From assembly GCA_000964245.1 (NCBI GenBank), contig LANB01000001.1, forward strand, positions 1,529,501 through 1,593,500: a DNA stretch of 64,000 nt, in the 5' to 3' direction. A program made the translations under genes and the position numbers. This stretch comes from Cellvibrionaceae bacterium 1162T.S.0a.05 (GTDB taxonomy: Bacteria; Pseudomonadota; Gammaproteobacteria; Pseudomonadales; Cellvibrionaceae). Below the pieces are notes generated by a model that saw only the letters and a program-made list of their open reading frames with translations, was not told where the DNA came from and did not search any database. This document shows, piece after piece, positions 33,568 through 41,750 of the stretch (positions are counted from its first letter, which is position 1; every line of letters begins with the position of its first letter).

Positions 33568-34548
33568 TTATTTAGTTGTCAGCATGCGCACACCGAATTT
33601 TCCGCTGAAGCTTTCGCCCGGTGAAAGTACGCTTAAGCCATCCTTACTTTGAAATGCGTTGATATTGCAGCTCATCGGTTCGATGGCGATGGATTGTCTA
33701 TCCGGTGGTGTGTACACCTGAATAAAACCAAAATTTTTGTCTTGCCACACTTCGATACCGGCAGCGTGTTTTTCTGACCATACACTGACAGCCACATCGT
33801 CCACACCGCCTTTGGCAGGAATAAAACAATCATCGAGGCGGGTGTCGCCGATACGCGTCCACTTGTTAAAGTTCGCGTAGGCTGCGGTTTTGCCAGTTGG
33901 AATCATCCGTTCATCAATCAACACGCGTTCGCATTCGGGAAATAGCATGTCGAGTTCATCAATGTTCAAGCCCAAATCAAAATAGGGGTGCCATCCGACA
34001 CCGACGGGCATGCTGGTTTTTCCCGTGTTTTTCACACTGAAAGTCACAAGCAACTCAGAGGAAGAGGGCAAGCTGTAATCCACGTCCACTTCTGCCGGAA
34101 ATGGATAGTACTCACGCGCGCCATCGTAACTATAACGCGTATGCAAGGTCGGCTGGTTTGAATCGGTGCCTTTTAATTGCGCGCTCGGGACCAACTCCTT
34201 TAAAAAACCATGCAGATTATTCTGATTGTGTTTTTCATTTATAGGAAATTGGTATTCCTTTCCTTCAAAACTGTATTTGCCATCGCGCAAACGATTGGGA
34301 AAAGGAAACAGGTTGGTACAACGAAAGGGGTAATTGTTTTTAATGTCTTCGAGTGAAGAGAAACTTGCCAATACGGATAGTTTTTTTTCACCCGCACTCA
34401 GTTCCAGATGATTGAGAAAGCCACCACCTTCCTTATAAAAGGACAGTTCGGCTTTTCCATCAGCTGACTTCAGGACTAAAGCGGAATCGAAAATTGTAGT
34501 CATAGTATTTGTATTTGCTTTTCTTTTTTTCTTGCTTTTGTACATCAT
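33568..34548 (-). CDS. Aldose 1-epimerase (mutarotase)
   Basis: Up to 326 residues. The galactose-mutarotase fold is shown by PFRCTNLFPFPNRLRDGKYS, the His of HNQNNLHGF, the catalytic His in VGVGWHPYFDLG and the late IAIEPMSCNINAF with its Glu. It interconverts sugar anomers, feeding the right form of xylose to the isomerase. The ATG at 34548 overlaps the xylB stop (ATGA); a second ATG at 34503 (MTTIFDSALVL) matches the domain start better and may be the true one. Its place between xylB and xylA points to xylose as substrate. Confidence 0.88.
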   Translation of the reverse strand: MMYKSKKKRKANTNTMTTIFDSALVLKSADGKAELSFYKEGGGFLNHLELSAGEKKLSVLASFSSLEDIKNNYPFRCTNLFPFPNRLRDGKYSFEGKEYQFPINEKHNQNNLHGFLKELVPSAQLKGTDSNQPTLHTRYSYDGAREYYPFPAEVDVDYSLPSSSELLVTFSVKNTGKTSMPVGVGWHPYFDLGLNIDELDMLFPECERVLIDERMIPTGKTAAYANFNKWTRIGDTRLDDCFIPAKGGVDDVAVSVWSEKHAAGIEVWQDKNFGFIQVYTPPDRQSIAIEPMSCNINAFQSKDGLSVLSPGESFSGKFGVRMLTTK

Positions 34549-36023
34549 TTGGGAAGACCGTTTACCCAGTTTTGGTAAGCATCCTGGTAAACGGAAATAC
34601 GTTTTTGGTCTGGCTCTATCAAGCCGGTTTGGCTCAAGCCATTAAATGCTTCTGCTGCCGAAGCAAAATAACCTGCGCCCAATGCTGCCGCTCGCGCTGC
34701 ACCTTCGGCGCCGTCAGTTTCGTATAATTCAACAGCAGCACCGGTGGTGTTGGCAAAGGCTGCACTGAACACGTCGCTCAAAAACATATTGCCGCTGGCA
34801 ACACGCACCACTTCGCAACTGCCACCCAGGCTTTTCAACACATCAAAGCCCTGATTCAAGGCAAATACGATGCCTTCTTGCGCCGCGCGTACCAGATGGC
34901 CGAGGCCATGGCGGTTGAAATCAATGCCCGAGAATTGCCCGCCCAGATTACGGTTCTGGAATATACGCTCTGCGCCGTTACCAAAAGGATAAATATTGAG
35001 GCCGTCACTCCCCACAGGCACATTTTCAGCTAGCGCATTCAATTGCGGATAACTCGGGTCACCGCCACTTTGTGCCAGGGTTTGACGTAACCAGGAGTAC
35101 AAACGACCCGTGCCATTCACGCATACCAATACGCCATTGCGTTGTTTTTCTTCGGTACTGCTGACGTGTAAAAACGTGTTCACGCGGCTTTGGCGGTCAG
35201 CTGCGGCCTGATCAGTCACCCCGTAAATAACGCCGGACGTCCCGGCCGTTGCCGCAACTTCACCGGGCTCAAGAACATTCAAACTAAAGGCATTGTTCGG
35301 TTGGTCACCCCCGCGATAGCACACATTCACACCCGTTTGCAGACCCAGTTCGGCGGCTGCCGCTGCAGACACTTCACCTTGCAAACCAATGCTTGGGACA
35401 AGTTCCGGCAGGATCGCGCTATCAATTCCCCAGTGATCGAGCAATTTGGTGGCGATTGCGTTTTCCTTGAAGTCCCAGAAGGTGCCTTCCGAGAGGCCGG
35501 ATGCGGTAGAGGTGATCTCGCCGGTTAATTTCATGGCAATAAAATCGCCAGGCAGCATGGCTTTGTGCACGCGGTTAAATATTTCGGGTTCGTTTTGTTG
35601 AACCCAGCGTAATTTGGAAGCGGTAAAGTTACCGGGTGAATTCAGCAGGTGGTCAAAACACCAGTCTTCTCCAAGGCCATTTAACGCCTCTTCGCCGGTT
35701 GCAACGGCTCGGCTGTCACACCAGATAATGGAGGGGCGCAGCACCTCTTGTTTTTCATCTACAAGTACGAGGCCGTGCATTTGGTAGGAAATACCAATCG
35801 CGGCCACTTTGCTGGCGTCCACCTTGGCAAAGAGTTCCTTGCAGCCTTCGCGAATGCAGTCCCACCAGGTTTCGGGGGCCTGTTCGGCCCAACCGCTTTG
35901 TGGGCTCAGAATGTCCAATTCGCTTTTGGGGTACTGGGTAGAGGCCACTGCCTTACCACTTTCACCGTCCAGAATAGAGAGTTTTACGGAAGAACTGCCG
36001 ACATCCAGGCCAAGAAAATACAT
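34545..36023 (-). CDS. xylB: Xylulokinase
   Basis: 492-residue FGGY-family kinase. MYFLGLDVGSSSVKLSILDG is the N-terminal ATP-phosphate loop, ISYQMHGLVLVDEKQEVLRP the substrate region, and GGDQPNNAFSLNVLEPGEVA carries the catalytic Asp; AAQEGIVFALNQGFDVLKSL is near the second signature. It phosphorylates D-xylulose to xylulose 5-phosphate for the pentose phosphate pathway. First gene of the set, divergent from the Nudix regulator with a 370-base shared promoter region. Confidence 0.97.
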   Translation of the reverse strand: MYFLGLDVGSSSVKLSILDGESGKAVASTQYPKSELDILSPQSGWAEQAPETWWDCIREGCKELFAKVDASKVAAIGISYQMHGLVLVDEKQEVLRPSIIWCDSRAVATGEEALNGLGEDWCFDHLLNSPGNFTASKLRWVQQNEPEIFNRVHKAMLPGDFIAMKLTGEITSTASGLSEGTFWDFKENAIATKLLDHWGIDSAILPELVPSIGLQGEVSAAAAAELGLQTGVNVCYRGGDQPNNAFSLNVLEPGEVAATAGTSGVIYGVTDQAAADRQSRVNTFLHVSSTEEKQRNGVLVCVNGTGRLYSWLRQTLAQSGGDPSYPQLNALAENVPVGSDGLNIYPFGNGAERIFQNRNLGGQFSGIDFNRHGLGHLVRAAQEGIVFALNQGFDVLKSLGGSCEVVRVASGNMFLSDVFSAAFANTTGAAVELYETDGAEGAARAAALGAGYFASAAEAFNGLSQTGLIEPDQKRISVYQDAYQNWVNGLPK

Positions 36024-36277
36024 AGGTTTATCTCTTATCGTTCGCTTAATTTAATACTGAAATTCGCGTTAGTTATTGCCGGAAACAGACGATTTTAGCT
36101 GCGCGATGTGGCTTTCTATCTGCCTATTCGCTGCCCGGAGTCAAAAGGGGGGTGATTATGCCTTATTGTCAAAATGACCACAAGTACCTACTCGACCTTT
36201 GATCACTCTGCTTATACAATCCCCCCAGTTTGCGCGATGCCTTGCATTGCGGGCGGGTCGGACGTCGAAAACCAGTG

Positions 36278-36304
36278 GTCAAAACTAGTAGTCAAAACAA
36301 GTAG
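36278..36304. promoter_or_regulatory. Tandem repeat, candidate operator of the xylose genes
   Basis: GTCAAAACTAGTAG is followed directly by GTCAAAACAAGTAG with a period of 13 bases, and a related TTGTCAAAATGACCACAAG lies at about 36166-36184. All lie between xylB and its divergent Nudix regulator. They are the best candidates for the regulator's binding sites; no published motif was used. Confidence 0.45.
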
Positions 36305-36389
36305 CCGAAATTCAGGTCGCCGACTCCTTTCGCGCGTTACGCGACTCTACACGGCCTGGGCGCCAAATCGCAAGTATATGGGGACTTTC

Positions 36390-36399
36390 GCCACGTGGC
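36390..36399. promoter_or_regulatory. Palindrome overlapping the regulator's start codon
   Basis: GCCACGTGGC, a perfect 10-base palindrome containing the GTG start of the Nudix regulator. The same core occurs as a longer palindrome at 21173-21186. Possible operator or chance. Confidence 0.3.
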
Positions 36400-37132
36400 A
36401 GTAAAGAAAAAAACGGACGAATCCAAACATCACCGCTTTCAGGGCACCGGCGTTCCACCCGAATGTGTGCGTTCATTGTCCATCGATAACCTGATCTTCG
36501 GGCTCGATCACGGCGAACTCACCATTTTGCTTATCAAGCATGCGGAGGGAAACACCCGTGGCGAGTGGGCCCTGCCGGGGGGTTACATCCGCGAGAAGGA
36601 GAACCTTCAGGATGCCGCCTCGCGTCTGCTTGAAGAGCTGACCGGCGTCAAGGATCTCTACCTTGAGCAATTGCGTACTTTTGGTAAGGTCGATCGCTTC
36701 CCCGGTGAACGGGTGGTCACGGTAGCCTACTACGCACTCGTCAGTGCCGATAAATACCGTCTAATCGCGGGTTCATCCACGCTTGGCACCAGTTGGTTCA
36801 GCGTGAACGAATTACCTGAATTGATTTACGATCACGACGAAATTATTGAACACGGCATCAAGCATTTACAACATCAGGTTTGTCACCAACCCATTGGATT
36901 TAATTTACTGCCGGAAAAATTTACCCTTTTGCAATTGCAGGAACTTTACGAAGCCATTCTCAATACGCACCTCGATAAACCCAATTTCCGTCGTAAAATT
37001 TTGAAGATGAATTTGCTCAAGCCTTGCAATGAAAAACAAACCGGCGTTGCCCATCGGGCGGCCGCTCTGTATCGTTTTGACTCGGAAGCTTATGAGCGTT
37101 TGACCAACGCGGGATTTTCGTTTGTTGTTTGA
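36395..37132 (+). CDS. NrtR-like Nudix-domain transcriptional regulator
   Basis: 245 residues. An N-terminal Nudix fold (SIDNLIFGLDHGELTILLIK, ALPGGYIREKENLQDAASRL with LLEELTG) is followed by a winged-helix domain (LTLLQLQELYEAILNTHLDKPN-like region, FRRKILKMNLLKPC). The Nudix box is degenerate (LEELTG instead of REUXEE), as in regulators that bind but do not hydrolyse a ligand. NrtR relatives next to pentose genes control sugar catabolism, so it probably regulates xylB-galM-xylA. The GTG start at 36395 lies inside the palindrome GCCACGTGGC, where it could block its own expression. Confidence 0.88.
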   Translation: MAVKKKTDESKHHRFQGTGVPPECVRSLSIDNLIFGLDHGELTILLIKHAEGNTRGEWALPGGYIREKENLQDAASRLLEELTGVKDLYLEQLRTFGKVDRFPGERVVTVAYYALVSADKYRLIAGSSTLGTSWFSVNELPELIYDHDEIIEHGIKHLQHQVCHQPIGFNLLPEKFTLLQLQELYEAILNTHLDKPNFRRKILKMNLLKPCNEKQTGVAHRAAALYRFDSEAYERLTNAGFSFVV

Positions 37133-37135
37133 TTA

Positions 37136-38440
37136 TTATCGCGCGATATCCAATTCCGACATCACACAATTACGCCCGGATGCCTTGGCAAGATAGAGCG
37201 CTTCGTCTGCGCGTTTTAGCGCGGTTTCAAAGGAATCGTCTTCTTTTACTGTCGCAACACCAAGACTGATATTGACAACCAAGCGACCATCTCCCAGTGC
37301 AAAGGCTTGCCTAGCGACACGATCTCGCAATTTTTCCGCTGTGCGCAAGGCATTTTCGTATGAGGTTTCCTTGCACACCAGCACAAATTCCTCGCCGCCC
37401 CATCGGGCTAAATAGTCACCCTGCCTGACACTTTGTAAAAGTATATTACCAAGAGCGGATAACACGGCATCGCCAATATCATGACCGCGGGTATCGTTAA
37501 TTCGCTTAAAGTGATCGACGTCTATAAGAATCAGGCTTGTATTTATTTTTTGCTCTGAATTTGAAAATAACTTACTCACTTCCGTCATCAAACCAAAACG
37601 ATTATAAAGCCCGGTAAGTGCATCGCGCTTGGAACGATCTTCAACTGCCTGTTTTTCAATTTCAAGACGACTGTAGTTACCAGCAAGTTCATGCAGTAAT
37701 TGATTACTGTATTTATTTTTTTTATGCAACACATACAGGCGTATAAAGCTCTCAACAAGAATAAGCAACACCCAGCAAAAAATAATTCCCAACAAAAGTT
37801 TTTCGGTGTCTATCCAATTACCGACAAATTCAATTCGCTCAACGTCAAGAAAATGATCACCTTCATCAAGGTAATCAAAACCCAGAACTGTAACGTTATC
37901 GAAATTGGGGCCAGACAATTCTCTTGGCAAATTCAGATTTGCCAACCACCAGTCAGCAACAGTAAAACCTGATAAAAGAATATCAATCGGTTCATCCAGG
38001 TCTTGAGTACGCAGCAACAAAGATAAAAACTTTGACGTATTTTGGTCCTCGGTGTTTGAAAAAACGGGATTGTAGTTCCGCATGAACATGCGCATTCTTT
38101 TGGCTGGACCTCGATAGTTCAAATGAACTCGCAAGCTGTAGAATGATGAAAAATCGCGACCATCATCTATACCAGACCCCAAAGAAAATGTGACACCGCA
38201 ATACGAATACTCTAGAGATGAGATTCGATATTTGCACAATGAACTATATTTGTCTTCGCTTACAAACTGCGCTCTACTCAACCCACCACTTTCTGAGTCA
38301 CTACCCAATCCAACCTGGTTTGCATCGTTAGGCACAACCAACCAGGTTTTTTTGGGAAGGTAGTAGTGCCCCAGCAAAGCAAATAGCGTCAGTGCAACCA
38401 CCAGAATGCGGAACCAGAAATAAGCACGTGATGCAGACAT
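37136..38440 (-). CDS. Membrane diguanylate cyclase with periplasmic sensor domain
   Basis: 434 residues. One membrane helix near residue 10-28, a periplasmic region (about 30-210), a second helix (about 212-232), then a coiled coil and a GGDEF domain. The active site reads ARWGGEEFVLVC, and the RQGD five residues before it is the inhibitory I-site. The substrate loop LIDVDHFKRINDTRGHDIGD and the start RDALTGLYNRFGLM are intact, so it should make cyclic di-GMP. The periplasmic part (YSLRVHLNYRGPAKRMRMFM, VERIEFVGNWI) resembles a galactose-binding-like beta-sandwich, so it may sense a sugar. It ends four bases from the convergent Nudix regulator. Confidence 0.9.
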   Translation of the reverse strand: MSASRAYFWFRILVVALTLFALLGHYYLPKKTWLVVPNDANQVGLGSDSESGGLSRAQFVSEDKYSSLCKYRISSLEYSYCGVTFSLGSGIDDGRDFSSFYSLRVHLNYRGPAKRMRMFMRNYNPVFSNTEDQNTSKFLSLLLRTQDLDEPIDILLSGFTVADWWLANLNLPRELSGPNFDNVTVLGFDYLDEGDHFLDVERIEFVGNWIDTEKLLLGIIFCWVLLILVESFIRLYVLHKKNKYSNQLLHELAGNYSRLEIEKQAVEDRSKRDALTGLYNRFGLMTEVSKLFSNSEQKINTSLILIDVDHFKRINDTRGHDIGDAVLSALGNILLQSVRQGDYLARWGGEEFVLVCKETSYENALRTAEKLRDRVARQAFALGDGRLVVNISLGVATVKEDDSFETALKRADEALYLAKASGRNCVMSELDIAR

Positions 38441-38583
38441 TGAGTTCAGAGACCTTCAACCATAAAACACCTTTAAGTGTAGACTGCAAAACCCTATTAT
38501 TGGCGCCGCTTATAAAAGAAGCATTCACTTAGACAAAAGAACATGTATACTAGTTCGCCGCTTGCAGCCACTGGATCAACTTC

Positions 38584-39516
38584 ATGACACAACACTCTCA
38601 AACGCGGCTTTTGTTTATGGGTGAGTGCATGGTCGAGCTGAAAGAACACAAAGACGGCTGTATTAGGCAGTCTTTCGCGGGAGATAGCTACAATAGTGCT
38701 GTATATTGCCGACGTTTGCTACCACTCGACCAATTTGGGATAGAGTACTTCAGTGCGCTCGGCGACGATAATTTCAGCCTTGCCATGCGCAGGTGCTGGC
38801 AAGAAGAAGGCTTGGGCAGCCAGCTAACCCGCACAATGCCTGGCAGGCAACCCGGTTTGTATTTCATCCATGTCGATGAGAATGGCGAACGCAGTTTCAG
38901 TTATTGGCGCCAACACGCCGCTGCCCGCAGCATGTTAGAAGGTGAGTCTGCCGAAGGCCTGTTAGCGCACTTGCAGCCGTTTGACGTGCTTTATCTGAGC
39001 GGAATTAGCCTGGCGATCTTGCCGGATGATGACTTGCAAAGGCTATTGACTGCTCTTGAGCGATATGAGGGCCGTGTTATTTTCGATAATAACTATCGGC
39101 CGAAATTGTGGGCCAGCAAAACAAAAGCCCAGCAAACATACCGAGCCTTGTTGCCATTTTGCGATTTGGCCTTGCTCACCTGGGATGACGAAAAGGCGCT
39201 TTTCGATTTTCAGGATATTGAACAGAGCAGGGAACAATGTGCGGCTCTGGGTGTTAACGAAATTGTATTTAAGCGCGGCAGTGACGCGTGTTTAATTTAT
39301 ACTGCAAGTGACAGGTTTGAAATACCTGCACAAAAAGTAGACCAGGTGGTCGATACAACAGCCGCCGGGGATTCATTCAGCGCAGGCTATTTGAGTGCGC
39401 GCTTGCTCGGACACAATCCGCAAGTTGCCGCAAAGTGGGGTCACCTCCTCGCCGCCAGCGTAATACAGCATGAAGGCGGCATAATCGCGCAAAACGCGAT
39501 GCCTCTTTTCGAATAA
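38584..39516 (+). CDS. kdgK: 2-keto-3-deoxygluconate kinase
   Basis: 310-residue PfkB-family kinase. [11 protein letters not shown] and [17 protein letters not shown] at the N-terminus are typical of KdgK, and [18 protein letters not shown] carries the catalytic Asp and anion hole. It phosphorylates 2-keto-3-deoxygluconate to KDPG for cleavage by the Entner-Doudoroff aldolase. With manD 42 bases downstream it covers two consecutive steps of glucuronate breakdown. Confidence 0.94.
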   Translation: MTQHSQTRLLFMGECMVELKEHKDGCIRQSFAGDSYNSAVYCRRLLPLDQFGIEYFSALGDDNFSLAMRRCWQEEGLGSQLTRTMPGRQPGLYFIHVDENGERSFSYWRQHAAARSMLEGESAEGLLAHLQPFDVLYLSGISLAILPDDDLQRLLTALERYEGRVIFDNNYRPKLWASKTKAQQTYRALLPFCDLALLTWDDEKALFDFQDIEQSREQCAALGVNEIVFKRGSDACLIYTASDRFEIPAQKVDQVVDTTAAGDSFSAGYLSARLLGHNPQVAAKWGHLLAASVIQHEGGIIAQNAMPLFE

Positions 39517-39557
39517 AAAAACAACAATACTTAACTTACGTAATACAGGGCACAAAG

Positions 39558-40766
39558 GTGAAAATAGTCGAAGCAAAAGTGATTGTGTGCTGCCCGGGCC
39601 GCAATTTTGTTACTTTGAAAATCACAACCGATGAAGGCGTTTACGGTATCGGTGATGCGACGCTAAATGGACGAGAAAAAGCCGTTGTCTCTTTTCTGGA
39701 AGATTATCTCTGCCCCATGCTCATGGGTCGCGATCCACAACAAATTGAAGACATCTGGCAATATTTTTATCGCGGTGTGTACTGGCGTCGCGGCGCAGTC
39801 AATATGACGGCCATCGCCGCCGTCGACACGGCACTGTGGGATATCAAGGCCAAACTCGCCAATATGCCGCTATACCAACTCCTGGGCGGCCGCAGCCGCG
39901 ATCGCATCCTGGTGTATACGCACGCAAACGGTAAAGATATTCCACAAACACTGGAGGCCGTCGCCAAGGCAAAAGAAGCGGGCTACAAAGCGATTCGCGT
40001 ACAAAGCGGTATCCCCGGTGTAGAAAAAACCTACGGTGTTGCAAAAGAAGGGAAAAATTACGAACCCGCCGATGCTGACCTACCGTCGGAAGAAATGTGG
40101 AGCAGTGAAAAATATTTAAATTTTCTGCCATCGCTTTTTGCGCAAGTTCGTGAACAATTTGGTGATGATTTGCATTTGTTGCACGACGTACACCACCGCT
40201 TGAGCCCTATCGAAGCAGGGCGCCTTGGCAAAGAACTGGAACCTTTCCATCTTTTCTGGATGGAAGATCCGACACCGGCCGAAAATCAGGAAGCGTTTAA
40301 ACTCATTCGTCAGCACACGACAACGCCTTTGGCTGTCGGCGAAATTTTTAATACGATTCACGATTGTCGCGAGCTAATACAAAACCAGCTTATTGATTAT
40401 ATTCGCACATCTGTGGTGCACGCTGGTGGTATTACCAGCCTTCGACGTATTGCTGACCTCGCCAGTTTGTATCAGGTCCGTACAGGCTCTCATGGGGCAA
40501 CAGATTTATCCCCTGTGTGCATGGGCGCGGCCTTGCATTTTGATTACTGGGTGCCGAATTTCGGGATTCAGGAACATATGCCTCACCAACCCATCGTGGA
40601 TGAAGTTTTCCCTCACGCTTACCGTTTTGATGACGGTTATTTTGTACCCGGTGACAGCGTTGGTCACGGCGTAGAAATCGATGAAAAACTGGCTGCGAAA
40701 TATCCCTACAAGCGTATGTGCCTACCAGTAAACCGCCTGGAAGACGGCACCCTTTGGAATTGGTAA
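39558..40766 (+). CDS. manD: D-mannonate dehydratase ManD (enolase superfamily)
   Basis: 402 residues. By residue count from the ATG the active-site positions fall exactly where they are in the well-studied Novosphingobium ManD: Arg147 (KAIRVQSG), Tyr159 (EKTYGVAK), Asp210 and His212 (HDVHHRLSP), Glu236 (WMEDPTP) and Glu262 (VGEIFNT). It dehydrates D-mannonate to 2-keto-3-deoxygluconate with magnesium. It follows kdgK in the same operon, so the product passes to the kinase. The full ligand set supports the efficient mannonate-specific subgroup; this is inference. Confidence 0.96.
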   Translation: MKIVEAKVIVCCPGRNFVTLKITTDEGVYGIGDATLNGREKAVVSFLEDYLCPMLMGRDPQQIEDIWQYFYRGVYWRRGAVNMTAIAAVDTALWDIKAKLANMPLYQLLGGRSRDRILVYTHANGKDIPQTLEAVAKAKEAGYKAIRVQSGIPGVEKTYGVAKEGKNYEPADADLPSEEMWSSEKYLNFLPSLFAQVREQFGDDLHLLHDVHHRLSPIEAGRLGKELEPFHLFWMEDPTPAENQEAFKLIRQHTTTPLAVGEIFNTIHDCRELIQNQLIDYIRTSVVHAGGITSLRRIADLASLYQVRTGSHGATDLSPVCMGAALHFDYWVPNFGIQEHMPHQPIVDEVFPHAYRFDDGYFVPGDSVGHGVEIDEKLAAKYPYKRMCLPVNRLEDGTLWNW

Positions 40767-40806
40767 CGCGTTTCTTTTCGGAATTGGAACCACAAAGCGG
40801 CTTGAA

Positions 40807-40831
40807 AGGCGCTTACATTGTGTAAGCGCCT
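40807..40831 (+). terminator. Terminator after manD
   Basis: Perfect 11-pair stem AGGCGCTTACA / TGTAAGCGCCT with a three-base loop, 41 bases past the manD stop. The T-run is weak. Confidence 0.75.
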
Positions 40832-41169
40832 CAGGTTCAAAGCTCATTTTGGTATTCAGTTAGAATCTCTCGAAAGTTGCCGTTAGCGTCCTTCTGTCTG
40901 CGTATTTTCGAGTTCTATCCGCTTCATTTTTTATTTCTTTTTGAACTCCGCTATTGTCGTCCAAATCTAAAGGTGTGCAGCGCAGGTATACCAAGGCGGC
41001 GAGCACCCCAGACCTAAGTTGTGGATCGGCGCAATTGCTAACCAAACGCTGCCTCAGGCTCTGTTTGAATCTGATCTGTGCGCGAAATTCTTTGCTACTA
41101 TCCAGAGGCCAAATACGCGCAAGCCACTCGCTGGATACATTTTAATAACACGTATTTCTACTGGAGAGA
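40832..41169. other. Intergenic region, no gene supported
   Basis: About 340 bases between the manD terminator and the SRPBCC gene. Several short frames overlap one another on both strands; none has a family resemblance or ribosome site. It must hold the promoter of the next gene. Confidence 0.5.
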
Positions 41170-41697
41170 ATGCACATGCTTTTAATCGCGGAAGTGCATC
41201 GGGACTTTGAATGTAAAGGCTCCCATATTTTTAAATTTGTGAGCAACCCCGAGAATTTTTCTCTCTGGTTTCCGGGAATTGTTCGTGTGGAAAACAACGA
41301 CGATTTGCCGCGTCATACTGTCGGGAAAAGCTATAAAGTTGATTTTTCTCAAGGCGCAGTCCTCACTCAATCGATCATGAAGATCGTTAAAATTGATCCA
41401 CCCAACTCTATTATTATCGAAACGGATCTTGAGCCTTTTTGCCCACGATTTAGCTTGAGTGTTCGTCAAACAATCCCGAATCATTGTTTGCTGTCTTTAA
41501 AAATTCACAGCGATATAAGTGAACCCGGTGAGCAAGGTTTAGTGGATCTTAGACGGGATTTTCACACTCGCGTGCGGACTGCCATGTTAAATCTCAATAC
41601 CATGTTCGGTTCGCACATTTTTGACCGCTCAACAGAGAACCTTCTATCTCACACTCCTACGACTTTGCTATCCAAGTTTTATTCTTCACGAAAATAA
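41170..41697 (+). CDS. SRPBCC (START-like) family protein
   Basis: 175 residues. HRDFECKGSHIFKFVSNPEN and FSLWFPGIVRVENND are typical of the helix-grip (SRPBCC/polyketide-cyclase-like) fold that holds a hydrophobic ligand, and LVDLRRDFHTRVRTAMLNLN is its C-terminal helix. The ligand is unknown. Single gene with its own terminator. Confidence 0.75.
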   Translation: MHMLLIAEVHRDFECKGSHIFKFVSNPENFSLWFPGIVRVENNDDLPRHTVGKSYKVDFSQGAVLTQSIMKIVKIDPPNSIIIETDLEPFCPRFSLSVRQTIPNHCLLSLKIHSDISEPGEQGLVDLRRDFHTRVRTAMLNLNTMFGSHIFDRSTENLLSHTPTTLLSKFYSSRK

Positions 41698-41717
41698 AGC
41701 CTACTGTGATTAGGTAT

Positions 41718-41744
41718 AAGCCCATACCACAAGGGTATGGGCTT
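41718..41744. terminator. Bidirectional terminator
   Basis: Stem AAGCCCATACC / GGTATGGGCTT followed by a T-run on the plus strand, between the SRPBCC gene and the convergent 1015-residue protein gene. Confidence 0.88.
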
Positions 41745-41750
41745 TTTTAA

